This document shows, one piece after another, positions 12,956 to 24,146 of a stretch of 64,000 nt of DNA. Below the pieces are notes generated by a model, which had not been told where the DNA came from, did not search any database, and was given only the letters and a program-made list of their open reading frames with translations. Within the stretch, counting starts at the first letter, position 1. The number at the start of each line of letters is the position of its first letter. A program made the translations under genes and the position numbers. Source of the stretch: Phallusia mammillata (Eukaryota > Chordata > Ascidiacea > Phlebobranchia > Ascidiidae); contig QLIY01000099.1 of the NCBI GenBank assembly GCA_003260075.1, forward strand, positions 1 to 64,000. Reading direction: 5' to 3'.

Positions 12956-15900
12956 CGTTCCGGAATTTTGAATAATTTTTATTTCAGTATTTCGTTCCAG
13001 TATTTGAGCCAAAAATTATTTATGTCATTCCGGTATAACGTTCTGTTCCGTTCCGGTATGAAACACTGGTTTTAAATGCATCAAAACACAACTCTACATC
13101 TGAACTTTTTGCAAAAATAAAAACAAAGCATGACATTGACCAGTTGGTTCTTAACCTGTGTGTAATTACCCCCAAAGGAGATATGACACATTGTACGGGC
13201 TTTTTAGGTTTTGTTGCATCATTATTTGGTGATGTCATAGTCAATAATTGTAGTTTTTGATTTTTTAAAAGGTTCATTTAAATATCATCAGACTGATCTG
13301 AGATCTCAGGGGTTACAATAATAAAAAGTTAAAAACCACTGCTATACACAGAAAATCAACAACATTATTTGTTTGTAACATTTCATTTACTAATTGAAGT
13401 TGAGGATGAATGTCAACTTTGTTTAAACTGCAAACAAGTCAAGATAAAGCAAAATAGAAGTATTTGATGAAACCCAGGTCTAAAACAACACGTTGTCCGA
13501 ACTGTATTCTGTAAATTAATGGATGAACACACGAACTTTGCTTACACAAGCCAATATTTCAAAGAGGCTTAACTTACTAGTAATGGTAGTAAAGTTGACC
13601 AATTTTGGACGCAATTTCCCCAATCTGCCATCGCTTCAAGTTGTACACAGTGTCAAGGATAGCTCTACAAAATAAATAACAAAATAAAGCATATTTACTT
13701 TAATTTGTTGTTTGTAAAAAGACGACAGCAGTTATTTAAACCAGTGCTGGACTAACCATTAGGCAAAGTAGGCACGTGCCTACAGGGGGGGGGGCAATAA
13801 AACAAAGCATATTTACTTTAATTTGTTGTTTGTAAAAAGACGACAGCAGTTGGGGGGGGGGGTAATAATTCTAATTTTTTAGTTGGCAACCCTGATTTTC
13901 GGGCCTCTTATAAAATGTGCCTACAGGCCAGCAGACCCTTAATCCGGCACTGATTTAAACCATGCTAATGTGTTATTAACATGGTGTATATGTTTGTTCA
14001 GATAAAAAACAAAACACTTTAATAATATAATTGCAATAAACTGTTTAGTTTTAGGCCAAAAACCTTTTTATAAACGTTTGGAGAGGCTGACATTTGCTAA
14101 AACAACTGTATGACAATCTTAACACTTATTACCTTTATATATGTAGGCTTATTATCTTAAAGCAAAACATCCCTAAAATGTGTAGAAATGGGTTGTTTTT
14201 ATAACAGTAAGACGTTTTAAAATAAATATGTTCCGAACAGACAGACACTTATGCATTATTTATTTTAACGCAATTATCAGTTGCCAACCTGTTTTCTTGT
14301 TGAAATTTCCATAACTTGGTGTATGTTTCAAATGTTCGAGCAAAATATGGCTGCCAATGTCGCTGTCCATATTGTGGTAAATCACTAAAAATGGATAAAT
14401 TAACATTTACATTCAGGGAGTCGAACCGCTTGTCATATGGGTTCAGGTTCTGTTCGGGTTCACTTGGTTTTGTTTTTAAGGGTTCGGGTTCGGTTCAGGT
14501 TTTTAAAAATGTATATTTTCGGGTTCGGGTTTTGTTCCGGTTTGGGCAAATTATCCGGTCCGAACCGGTTTGCGGTTTTTAAACCTATTCAAATTTTTAT
14601 TCGTTTTAATTTAATTCTACCCATCATCTACCTGGCCTTTATCAAACTCCAAAAGAATTTTGCTCATGCACTGTTATTTTTGACACGCCCCATAAGTGTT
14701 ATCTCGTGTATTCTTTAGTGCGCTGTTTTGAAAAAAATCACAAAATAAAAAACAGACTGCATTTTTTACTGGTTCGGTTCCGGTTTGGGTCCAACGCCAA
14801 ACAGAATATGGGGTTCAGCTCCGGTTCGGGTTTCTAGAAAATCGTAATTAGCGGTTCGGGTTCGGTTCGGTTCGGGTTTAATGAAATTAAACGCTCAAAC
14901 CGGTTCGCGGGTTCGGGTTCAGTTCCGGTTCGACTCCCTGTTTACATTGAGCTGTAAACTACGAAGGCAAACTTTAAACTTACTAATATATTTTTTTGGT
15001 AAACAGCAGGAGTAAAACAAAAATACTTCTCGCTTAAAAGAACTTGTATTTTTTGCTAAAGTTCTTTAGGCAAAATTATAAATTCTTTATAACAACCAGT
15101 ATTTTGTCTCGCACCAAACCGGTTTAATGATAACTTTGTTGAATACACCACCTGGCCAGTGCAACAATTAGGCCAGGTTGAAATGTTCAGTATTTTCTGC
15201 ATAAAACTCAGCTCTATTAGATGAGGGTAAAGTATCTGGCCTAAATAGTTTGCAAAATTCATAAATTCCCTGTTGGTTTTTATGACCAGAACATTTTTTA
15301 TAATCCCGGAACTTTTGTGGCACCTTATCAATTTAGGGAAAAATTATGTTTTTGTAAACAACCTCTAAAAACCCTTCCAATGTCTGGAATATTAGGTCCA
15401 TTAGACAATTTTTAACCAATGTTCTGTGAAAGATTGTCAGGTGTTCCTTTTTTGTTTGACATGTGTTCCATAAAACACTTGTCAAAATCACGACAATGGG
15501 CATAAATAGCTTTTCTTTTACAAAATGATCCAATAACACAACAAGTGAGTTCCTTTTGCCAAAGCTAATAGTTTAGTTGAGTTTGATTCGCTTACTAAAA
15601 AACTGAAACTGCTATGGCTTTTAAAACATTAAAGTTTAATGCTAAACCCCAATAATATTCTAAACATGATCCATGCATGCACAAAAGAGGTTACGATAAC
15701 TGAAAAAAATTCAATTTGTTTGGTTGATTGCCCCCCCCCCCTAAAGTTTAATGCTAAACCCCAATAATATTCTAAACATGATCCATGCAGCACACACAAA
15801 AGAGGTTACGATAACTGAAAAAAATTCCATTTGTTTGGTTGATTGTATTTAAAAGGTAAAACACTTAACTCAGACATAAAGTGAAACAACAAAATGTACT

Positions 15901-16083
15901 TTACAGTCTCAACAAGCTTTGTAATGAAAAAGTAAGAACAGTTTGTAAAGTTCACTTTGTCACTGGCCAATAATCATATGCTTACCGTAAACCGTTGAAC
16001 AATTCCTTTGAACATTCCAGTAAATCACAGAATTCTTGTACAACTTTTTTCTCGTCAAACAGTGATGTCTGTGGCTGCTCCAT
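5237..16083 (-). CDS. SCAI: SCAI, suppressor of cancer cell invasion
   Basis: Nuclear cofactor that in vertebrates restrains MRTF/SRF transcription and acts in double-strand break repair. Exons in coding order: 15986-16083, 14289-14384, 13578-13664, 12241-12336, 11499-11595, 11149-11247, 10967-11060, 10713-10816, 10292-10351, 10114-10215, 9294-9384, 8465-8552, 7462-7616, 6729-6902, 5237-5377. All junctions but the last agree in phase. Diagnostic stretches include NLKRWQIGEIASKIGQLYYH, LRTSETNYLNEAYQFYTAIR, YYARFIVVCLLLN, ENPHKYLLYRPTF and IIVDSDNSKAF, all as in animal SCAI. About 527 residues are covered against roughly 600 in vertebrates. The exon between 6729 and 5377 (about 45 residues, the FLQFFGDEFLR region of other SCAIs) was not found, and the phases of its neighbours show it is missing rather than absorbed. 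The chosen ATG is the first in frame in exon 1; a further upstream exon is possible. Introns hold at least six hAT-type insertions. Confidence 0.93.
5734..5800. mobile_element. 67-bp palindromic hAT-type mini-element
   Basis: Ends catgggcgccggca / tgccggcgcccatg are perfect inverted repeats, and the element is flanked by identical 8-bp copies of gtcgcctt (5726-5733 and 5801-5808). Sits in the last SCAI intron. Confidence 0.85.
6410..6690. repeat. Three degenerate tandem units with tatgacgtaac cores
   Basis: Units near 6420, 6570 and 6650 share the core tatgacgtaacNAT followed by GA-GCCTA. They occupy the SCAI intron in which one expected exon is not found. Confidence 0.5.
7005..7225 (-). repeat. 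tRNA-derived SINE, copy 2
   Basis: Read on the minus strand, 7081-7142 contains a tRNA-like A box (tggctcagttggtagagc) and a B-box region (cttcgaatccca). Sequence on both sides of this head matches the copy at 28081-28345. It is not a functional tRNA: the acceptor stem does not pair well. A partial third fragment, in plus orientation, lies at about 7270-7320. Confidence 0.7.
7965..8208. mobile_element. Non-autonomous hAT element in SCAI intron
   Basis: Termini cagcggttcccaag and ggttgggaaacactg form imperfect inverted repeats typical of hAT elements. The 8-bp flanks (acgtagaa / accaagaa) agree at 5 of 8 positions, so it is an old insertion. Confidence 0.6.
8675..8994. mobile_element. Non-autonomous hAT element in SCAI intron
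   Basis: Termini caggggttcccaacc and ggttgggaacccc are inverted repeats. Its internal part speaks of the same family as 16473-16790 (shared gtggtacgtgtaccac motif). The right end is repeated after the ambiguous base at 9086. Confidence 0.65.
8961..9209. repeat. Tandem duplicate around a single ambiguous base (n at 9086)
   Basis: About 125 bases before the n (from caagtggtccagtagcg) are repeated essentially unchanged after it. This is the pattern of two overlapping contigs placed end to end. Confidence 0.85.
9459..9920. mobile_element. Non-autonomous hAT element in SCAI intron
   Basis: Left end cagtggttctcaacc, right end ggttgagaattactt. Flanking 8-bp duplication ttctagag / ctctagag (7 of 8). 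It sits about 75 bp upstream, in gene orientation, of the SCAI exon at 9294-9384. Confidence 0.8.
11577..11945. repeat. Tandem duplicate around n at 11771, including part of a SCAI exon
   Basis: The block from tcttcaaaatgagatcaggg, which contains the first bases of the SCAI exon 11499-11595, recurs directly after the n with only small differences. The second copy lacks the rest of the exon, so it is not a usable alternative exon. Confidence 0.8.
12640..12954. repeat. Three G runs (10, 75 and 87 nt) around two copies of one 70-bp block
   Basis: Order is G run 12640-12649, block, G run 12722-12796, block again with a few differences, G run 12868-12954. The block begins agagcctcaatttttatc. Flanking sequence is built from cggtatttcgttc-type repeats. 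The long glycine or proline readings through it are not genes. Confidence 0.8.
13742..13952. mobile_element. Short hAT-type element carrying a copy of its own flank between two G runs
   Basis: Ends cagtgctgga / tccggcactg with identical 8-bp flanks atttaaac (13734-13741, 13953-13960). Inside, G runs at 13785-13794 and 13852-13862 bracket a copy of host sequence 13682-13732 that lies outside the element. The same family occurs at 38770 and 52638, and as a right end near 33000. Confidence 0.8.
14414..14940. mobile_element. hAT-type element rich in ggttcgggttcg
   Basis: Inverted ends cagggagtcgaaccg / cggttcgactccctg and identical 8-bp flanks tttacatt. Internally it is made of short ggttcggg repeats in both orientations. 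It ends 30 bp from a SCAI exon (14289-14384). The copy at 31798-32404 is the same family. Confidence 0.88.
15610..15850. repeat. Tandem duplicate split by an 11-nt C run
   Basis: A block of about 110 bp starting taaagtttaatgctaaacc occurs on both sides of the C run at 15731-15741, with small differences (for example tgcatgcac against tgcagcacac). Confidence 0.85.
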
Positions 16084-16300
16084 ATTGAAGATGATTAAGC
16101 ACCAAAGTACATTCTTAAACCAAAATCTGCTGGCAATTGTTATTGTTTAGCACCAAATGTTTGCAGTTTTCCCCCCCCCCCCACAGTGATGTCTGTGGCT
16201 GCTCCATATTGAAGATGATTAAGCACCAAAATACATTCTTAAACCAAAATCTGCTGGCAAATGTTATTGTTTAGCACCAAATGTTTGCAGTTTTCTAAGT
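16060..16300. repeat. Tandem duplicate of SCAI exon 1 start split by a 12-nt C run
   Basis: The segment holding the first SCAI codons and upstream bases recurs after the C run at 16171-16182. The second copy has the ATG but its exon is cut short by the run. Confidence 0.85.
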
Positions 16301-16472
16301 CGAGCGCGTTTTTTATGCAAATAATGCAGCGGCATTGATTTCTATGTTCCGCGGGGTAATTTTGTAAAATTTATTTTTAACATTTCATGCTCTGTTGTTT
16401 CCCACACTGTAAAAAAGTTATGCGTTAAACATACACTTTAATCGCAAAAAATTAGGTAGTATCCGTTTTGTA

Positions 16473-16790
16473 CAGTGGTTCACAAACTTATACTGATTGC
16501 GTACCACCTGGCGACCTTTTCTATCGTTGTGTACCACCTAAATTTTGTTTAAATGGGTAGATCAAGAGTTCTTCTTGACTACACTAGCTAACTTATAAAA
16601 CCAGCACGTTAGCAATTCCTAAAAAACGTCCTAGACATTGGTTCTGCAAAAACAGGGCTGATCAGTTGGGTCAGTTGAGCAGCAATTCTTGATGTGGCTA
16701 AATTAAAGCTCAAAGAAAGCTACTCGCGTACCACATGAAAAGCCCTGACGTACCACTAGTGGTACGTGTACCACAGTTTGGGAACCAGTG
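16473..16790. mobile_element. Non-autonomous hAT element
   Basis: Ends cagtggttcacaaac / gtttgggaaccagtg; 8-bp flanks gttttgta / gttaagta (6 of 8). Contains gtaccacc motifs shared with 8675-8994 and 46268. Confidence 0.7.
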
Positions 16791-16820
16791 GTTAAGTACG
16801 TTTGCCTATACTAGATCGCT

Positions 16821-17698
16821 GTGGGCCAGCAAAACCGTTCCCTCAAATCTCGAACCTTTTATTTAAAATCGCTCATTAACGCCGGGATTCTGGATCACTC
16901 CAATTTGTTAGATAATGCAGGAGAATATCTATCATACGCCAAATTGGCGACAAAATTCAATTTTACGCCAAACAATCACGAATTCAAAAACTTTATTAAA
17001 ATGATAGCCGCGCTGCCACCAAATTGGGATCGAACAAATGATGACTCCGGCGAAAAACCAAGTTTGGTAAATTTGTGCAACGAGTTCTTTCAAACATTTG
17101 ACTCTCCCAAAGCGGTTTATACCAAACTTAAAAACTACACGACGGTTCTCCCTGAAAAACAAAAACAAAGCTGGGAACGCGATTTGAGTCTTGCTTCAAA
17201 TACAATCCATTGGGAAAAACTGTACCAAATCAACTACAATTCGACAATGGAAACAAAATTGCGCTCCCTTCAGATAAAACTGAATTTACGTGCCGTTGTG
17301 ACCAACGATGTTTTGTATTCATTTGGTGTTACAGATACAGACCAATGTGTTTTCTGTGAAAGTGAAGCTGAAACGATGAGCCATATATTTTGTAAGTGTA
17401 ATTGTGTGCAGAGCTATTGGGAAGAGGTCTTTGCATGGATCTCAGCGAAATTTTTAATTTCCCTTGATGTTAATCCTGTGTAGGCTACGCCTTATTTGGT
17501 GCAGTTAACGAATCTAAATTATTGAACTGTTTACTTCTGTGTGCACGCTTTGTAATTTACCGTTGTAAGTACGCGAAAATACTTCCTAGACTTTCATTAT
17601 TTTACCACACAGTAAAATCAGTCAAGAATTCTGAATACATTGCGGCTTTAAACAGCAAGAAACTTCCGATGTATAAATCAAAATGGGCAGGTCTTTAA
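16821..17698 (+). pseudogene. 3' end of a non-LTR retrotransposon (LINE) ORF2, decayed
   Basis: A 220-residue open frame ends at 17483 and continues in another frame to 17698, so there is at least one frameshift. The protein has no reverse transcriptase catalytic motifs but carries the C-terminal pattern of LINE proteins: LNLRAVVTNDVLYSFGV followed by a CxxC-H-C cluster (CVFCESEAETMSHIFCKC), the zinc-knuckle-like region after the RT domain. It starts 30 bp after a hAT element, with no 5' part present, as expected for 5'-truncated LINE insertions. A short 3' tail ending in A-rich sequence follows to about 17808. The C10 at 17720-17729 lies in this tail. Clade is not assignable from this fragment. 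Confidence 0.75.
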
Positions 17699-17809
17699 TG
17701 CTTCGTTCGCTACCTACCGCCCCCCCCCCATCGCTCGTTCACCTTTCTTTTTGTGTATGTATTTTTTATGCTAATAAAAAAAAGGCCGACAGGTAAAAAA
17801 AAGTACGTT

Positions 17810-18770
17810 TGTCTTGCGTTTCCTTTAGTTTTTTGTAAACTGAAATTGGAGAGACGGATTGCTGCCTTAAACTGACTTTTCATATTCTATTTTTAGACGG
17901 TGAAAAGCAAGCAAGTCGCCCAAAACTGGCATCTATGCAATAACTAGAAACACTGCCACCATAGACAGGTAGGCCTACCGGTAACAACATAAAACACAAA
18001 CGGAATCGTACTTTGGTTTGCGGTGCGAAAAATAAAACTCCACACAGTCAAACGCAATGCTTTCTTTAAAACTAAAACTCCGTGATAGAAATCCCATATG
18101 GCAGAAAAACAAGAAAGCGGGTAAACGACAAGGAAATACACGACATCGGATAAGGTCCTTCTTGTAAAACAGAAAACAACTGTTTTGGTATGATACATAG
18201 CACATACAGTGGTACCGAGGTTTACGCTACAATCTTTATTCGAACTCGTTTTTACAATTCTCATAAACTGGTTTTACGCCACTGTTACTTTAAAGCACAA
18301 TAAATGTCAATGTGACAAACGGAACGAATCGGCTATGGCGTAAAAAATAATGAATAAAGGTTACAAAATGTTTGTAGGTAGACAAGGAAAAAAATTAGGA
18401 AAATTTTATGTGCATTAAAACACAATAAGGCTCTAGTAGGCTACCTACCGGTCTACGCAAACTAGGCCTAGTAACGCACTCTAGCTTCATGTAAACGCAT
18501 CCTATTGCAACGATCTAATTTACAAAACAACAATTTACCTAACTATCTTAGATTCGATTGTGTTTTGCCCAGTAAATTGCGCGTTTTGAGTTAATTGGTT
18601 GTTATCCATGTCAGTAGTACAGCAAAAAAAAATATTCATTGAGTGGAATAGATTGCGTTTGCACGAAGCCTTACATTAATTCGGCATTTTAATAGAGTCC
18701 GTAAATTGATCGGTTTGTCATAGATTTCATAGATTTCTAATCATAGATTGCGTAGCTGGGGAATTTGCTA
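17810..18770. other. Spacer without recognisable gene
   Basis: Short open frames on the minus strand (for example 17944-18264) show no family signature, no splice-supported extension and no repeat. I see nothing I can name. Confidence 0.4.
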
Positions 18771-18773
18771 GAG

Positions 18774-18962
18774 ATGTACCGAATCGGCTAAATTTCGGTT
18801 CCCGACCGAAACCGAATATTCGGCGGGTTTGCCGAATAAATTCAGCCAACCAACCCAATCATTTATGACGTCACGCGAAGTCGTATTATTCGGCAGAAAC
18901 CGAATCTTTGCAAAATGGCCGATTCGAATAAATTCGACAAATCAAATATTGGTACACATCTC
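18774..18962. mobile_element. Small inverted-repeat element with gaatcggc motifs
   Basis: Ends agagatgtaccgaat and attggtacacatct are imperfect inverted repeats, with internal cgaatattcgg-type palindromes. A clear target duplication is not seen. Confidence 0.45.
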
Positions 18963-19042
18963 GTTTTTGCTCAGCTGAATGCAAAAGCTAAAACATAAAA
19001 ACATTACAGTACGTTGAAACAAGTCTTATTTTGGGGTATCAT

Positions 19043-19248
19043 TCAATCGGAGTGTAAATGAGGTTTCGGTCTAGGTTGCATGAACACTTTGTGGTAATAA
19101 ACGTACAAAGCAACTACTGATAAACTTAGGGATATTAACGCTGGAGCAGAAAAGGAAAATTCCTGAGCAATTCCTGCCACTAAGGGAGCTGCAGAGCGTG
19201 CGACAGAAATCATAGAAGAACTAAAACCAAGAAGTTTTCCTGCCTGTG

Positions 19249-19304
<56 letters not shown>

Positions 19305-21775
19305 ATGTCACTTAGTCTTATAAGTCCTATATCATTTAATAATGTACTAAATTAAAACTTCCGGTTATAAATTTAACTATTAAACTGTTACCTCATCAGG
19401 TTTTGAGCGCTTGGTTGTGAGAACGACACCACAAGCTCTTGAGGATGTGGTGCCAACAGACAAGAATGCCAGGCCAATTAGCAACATGATAACATTGGGA
19501 GAAAGGGATATAATAAGAAATCCAATAGGGATCATTATGGATGCATGCATCTGCAAAAATTATTACACGATGCGTAAAAGTCTTTGGAATGCAGTATCAT
19601 TTTTGGAATATCGAACCAGATTTATTTATTCATAAGCCTTGACTTATAAAGTATTTTACCCCACAGTTTGTGCACTTTATAGTCAAGGACAGCTTGTTGA
19701 TATTTATTCATCATTAAAGGTAAATAATAAAAAAATGAAAAACCCATTTGCACTAAATAGCAATAATAGATTTAAACCAGCCTATTCGGTCAAAATACCT
19801 GCAGTTTTTCTTCATTTCCTGCATATATTTGATGTACAGAGACCCATCCAATTATAATTCCAAACACAAACCCAAGGAATCCATTGTATGATACCAAGTA
19901 CCCAACATCTGCAGATGTAAGATCTGGGTATAACTGATTGACACCGAGAATGAATGAGGATCTGTATAACAGAACAGCAAGGGCAAATAGAAACCGAGAG
20001 AGGAATAGGCCTTGATGAACCTGTATAAAAGTATACAACATGTGAAATTGCAATTAAATTTTAGTCGAACAGTATACTTATACACAGTATCAATGTAAAT
20101 GTTGGACACAACATTTTGGGCAAATAAAGATGTCAAGAAACATTAGACTAGGAAATATTTTGGCTGGCATTTTGAAATAATCAACAACAAAAATTGAATG
20201 TTAAAATATTTTACTTTATCTTTAAAATGTAAAACAAATTTTGCTCCAAATGCATTTCTGAAATGAAGTTACGGTAATGAGATGTACCTTCCAATCAATG
20301 CCCTTCATTTTATCCCATAAACTCTTCTCCTTATCTTCTGCTTTTTTGGTGGTAACACCCTTTTCAGTGGTTGATTGTTCAGACAGTGGCCAAATTACAA
20401 ACCATACAATTGCACCATTTAAAATGAACATTATTCCACATAAAAGAAAACACAGAGATACTGCTGATGCAAGGCCAAGCCATTTTGATACAAGACCCGA
20501 AATTGATGGCCCAATAATAAATCCAATATTGGATAATGCATTGAATTGGCTAACAGACTTTGTCTTCTCTCCAACAGAGGAATAATCCGCTAAACAATTT
20601 CTGTAAAAGTTAACACACTTTTTAACAGAACCAATATGTTCTGTAAAGTATTTTGTTTATGTGTACCTTGACGTAACAAAATATAACATAGTATGGAATG
20701 TGGCACAAAAACAAAAGTTCTTTAAAAATAAACTTTCCCTCTTCAAAAAGTTTCTTAAAAAATTAAAAACACAAAACTTAGCTTTGTTTTAATAACACTG
20801 CTTTGTAGTTTACAGGCCCAAACACTAAGAAACATGAACTATGTTACACAGCTTACACTATTCGTATTTACCTGCAAAGATCTTGTGTGTGCTTGAAGAT
20901 ACCAGCAACAAAGCGAAGTAGGGAGAGAAGAAGCAAAGAATAAACACACAAAGAAGATGTACCATATCCAATAGCTGCTACCATTAGACACAAGAAAAGT
21001 ATTTTTATCCTGCCATGATCATCACCTAGGTGGCCCTTTTGAAAAATGTTAAGTTGTCGGTTTAACATTAGAAAAAGTATTATTAATAAAAAATAACGTA
21101 CCTGTTATACAAAACACTACAAAAGTAATGGCAGAAAGCAAATGGCATACAAAATAAAACAATTTACTTACAATGATTGGACTGGAAAAAAGTTGTATTG
21201 CTCCATAAATGGACCCAAATAAACCAATAAGACTTGGACTTGCTCCTAATTCTTTAGCATGTTGAGGAACAAGTGGAAATACAATACTGACTGCAAACAA
21301 ATCCTGCAGAAAAAAAGTTAAAAGCTAACTGTCTCATTGTAACCGAAAGCAGTAAACAGGTGAGTTATTAAATTGTGTCATTTTGTGTTTTCTGTTTGGA
21401 CAAACATTTTGGCTACAAAAAAATCAGCTAATTTGCCAGCAGTAACACTAAAAACAAACAAAAGTAAAATAACCAGAAAAACTATTTTATTAAACTGCAA
21501 AACGTTTGCATACATATCTAGAAGTAGAACCATTTATCAAAGATTCTGTTCTCATGCAGAGAACCTAACTAAAATATAGAAACTAAAACACACTAACTGG
21601 ATTTGCAAAAGAGCTAAAAAATTAAAAACAAACTTAAGCACATAAATGTTTGTTTACAACAAAAGAAAAGTACGCGAATTTTGAAGACATCGTTAAAGCT
21701 TGTTTGTATCGCAACTTTACTTACCACAAACCCAATGCAAAACAACCAATAGCATATGAGCTTGTTGGTAGACAT
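19043..21775 (-). CDS. MFSD9: MFSD9, major facilitator superfamily transporter
   Basis: Twelve-helix membrane transporter of unknown substrate. Exons in coding order: 21725-21775, 21172-21303, 20872-21035, 20288-20600, 19799-20020, 19392-19550, then a last exon ending at 19043. Phases agree at every junction up to exon 6. Family-specific stretches: DLFAVSIVFPLVPQHAKELG, IGLFGSIYGAIQLFSSP, RFVAGIFKHTQ, FNALSNIGFIIGPSISG and VARSAAPLVAGIAQEFS. A lysine-rich central loop (about residues 180-225) separates the two halves. About 416 residues. The start of the last exon, including its splice acceptor, is replaced by a 54-nt C run (19251-19304), so the 19043-19250 part is certain but its joint to exon 6 is not readable. 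The first exon begins MSTNKLICYWLF, which leads straight into helix 1. Confidence 0.92.
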
Positions 21776-22575
21776 AGTCGTATTGACAGCAATAAAAGTT
21801 TTCTGCAGTTTGTTTTTTCCAGTAACAGGTCAGAACTGAAGATATGCGATGTTTCGTATGTTTGCTGGAGCCTTTTTTCCGCGGTTTGCCCTGGTCTCGT
21901 TCATGCCGCCGGCATTTTTAGATGGGAATTTTTTGGGGAAATTCCCTGATGAATGTTAACTACGGATTACGGCACTACAAAAGTTTATAAAACATCTTTT
22001 ATTACAAATAACATAAAACACATTTGTACTGCAATTTTATCACAAAATACTTCTAACAAACACATTTTATTTATTTTAAATATCCGCTGCAATAAATCGC
22101 ACAAATATTTACGCAAAAGCCAATCAGGAAACCGGTAACACGAATTAGTGTGGAAACAACGACACTGTATATGGACTTCCAATAGTTACTGAATCATGAG
22201 AACACATGAAACAGTAAAGTAACATCGCTTAATGTCGTGTCGCAAACAACACATTAGCTTATGAGAACAGGAAATCAAGTTTGCAAAACGATTCGATTAC
22301 TTTACACTTAGCCAAACCGGTGTCCGAAACTCATGGTTTTAAAGCACGTGACCTAAATAAAGCCTAAACATTAAATTCGTTTCAATAGATGTCAGGGTTA
22401 TTCTGTTAAAAACTTTTGTTCTATGCTTTTAAGCACGTACGTGTAAACGAAATCAAACTAAATGGTATGAATTTTCATTCACCAGCAGCGAAGTGACTAT
22501 AATTTCCGTTTTCCCAAGAAACTTCGGTATCAATTTTAGTGTCTTTTAAGCGTTGTTAAGTTGTACATGGAACAT
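21776..22575. other. Upstream region of MFSD9
   Basis: Contains the presumed MFSD9 promoter. No exon or repeat is recognisable. Confidence 0.35.
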
Positions 22576-22583
22576 GATCCCTC

Positions 22584-22867
22584 CAGTGGTGGGATTCAAA
22601 ATTTTTGTCAGCCGGTTCTATCACAATAGTCATATTTTTTAGCCAGTTCTGTTCCAAAAATCCATGGCAGTAACCAGTAAAGTTNTTTTATCAGCCGGTT
22701 CCATCACAAAAGTAATGTGAGCTACTTGGATTCAAAAAATTTGTGTTTCAGATAAGATGCAAAAGTCCATTGACAGTAACCAGTAATGCTAACCGGTTCG
22801 CTGATCTCCTAAAATTTCGTGAGACGGTTCTGTAGAACCGGTGCGAACCGGTTGAATCCCACCAATG
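22584..22867. mobile_element. hAT-type element with agccggttctatcac interior
   Basis: Ends cagtggtgggattcaa / ttgaatcccaccaatg, flanked by gatccctc / gatccatc (7 of 8). An n at 22685 lies inside next to a repeated tcagccggttc block. Same family as 53946-54125. Confidence 0.85.
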
Positions 22868-23019
22868 GATCCATCCCTTTTCCCCACAGGCAAGCATACA
22901 GCCTGATACCGGGATTGTAAGAAAATCTTTGAACTTTGTACAAAATATAACTTACATTTCAAAAAATTGAAAAGTTTTTAACAAACAACCTCAGTTTACG
23001 GGGCATAAGTGTTGAACAG

Positions 23020-24146
23020 GATACGGAATGCAGGCGTTATCCTAACTCCTCTGCACTAGAGAGAAAGAGAGAAAAAGTAAGAAAGAGTGTTACCATAGAT
23101 AACTTGAATTAAGTTATCTATGGTGTTACAGCGAGAATTAATTGTTCCGCTGGGCTGATTTAAGTTCTCCTTTATTCGTGACGTATTGAAATTTGAAATA
23201 TTCATCCGCGACAGAGCATGTGCTTTGAACGCCGCGTATTTGTGAGCTGCGTTAGTTGCTAAGTTTGCAGTCAAGTTAAGTGAATTTTATCCAATTTCTT
23301 GTGTTCTATTTTGTTTATAGTGAAACTGTAAATGTTAAGAACAATAGCCAAAATGCTGAATTGTCAGTTGTGGAACCTCTAGCCGCGTGCTAGTAAAGCC
23401 CTGGTTACCCAACAGTTGGTATGTTTTATGTTCTTATTTGATTTGTGTTTAACTTGTGTTAATGTGTATTTTAACAGTAACTTGACTTGTTATGAGTAAT
23501 TGTAAGTAATTTTAATGTAAAATGTGACTGATTAACGTGGATTTAAGTAAGACCTGTGTGTACTGTTAAAACTGCTTATTGTGTGATGGTCGCTATGACG
23601 TCATAATGTATACGTATGGCTTATGTATGTTATTTGTGGTTACAGAAAAACCGTTGCCGTTGCTATTGACGTTGTCGCCTTGCTGTTAGTCGTCAGCGTT
23701 GCCTTTTATCGTTGAACAAGATCATTCGTTGCTTATGCAAGAGTGGGACGTCTTGGAGGACAGGCTGTAGGACGAGCGCGTTTTACAAAAAGGGTTACCT
23801 AGTGTCCCCCCCCCCGTGACGAACGGCGCAGGGCCAGGCTGCGCACCTAGCGGTCGTTACAGAGAAAATGAAAGAGAAACTCACATACCAACTTTTAGTC
23901 GTGAAACAGGATACAGTATTCAGGCGTCTTTCCATCTCGTTCCATCTGCTAATTCCGCTACCAAACAAAAATACATCTTCGTTTCCTTCTATCCTGTCAC
24001 AGGCTAAATAGAGGGCAAGGGATTTATCTTTCCTTCAATCGTTCTAAAAATCAAAATTTTCAGTTCTTTAAAGAACGTCCCACGTTGTTTGTATAATGTT
24101 CAACTGAATTTTGATTGTGAGTTGTGGCAAGATATCAAGCGAAGTC
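23020..24146 (+). repeat. Family B upstream block, split by an LTR-like insertion
   Basis: The block has two halves: gaacaggatacggaatgcagg...GA-rich (23020-23087) and gagaaactcacataccaac...ggatacag (23862-24146). It leads directly to the family B1 ATG. The same block precedes every family B copy, so it probably contains promoter sequence. Confidence 0.7.
23088..23861. mobile_element. Possible solo LTR
   Basis: The 774-bp insert begins tgttacc and ends gttaca, the TG...CA form of a long terminal repeat, and interrupts the GA-rich part of the family B upstream block. A 31-bp palindrome sits at its left edge (ccatagataacttgaat...). No exact short target duplication is seen because the host site is itself GA-repetitive. 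A C10 run lies at 23806-23815. Confidence 0.45.

Noticed and set aside
12511..13075. Polyglycine and polyproline open frames
   Set aside because: They are translations of G/C homopolymers; no codon bias, splice sites or family signature.
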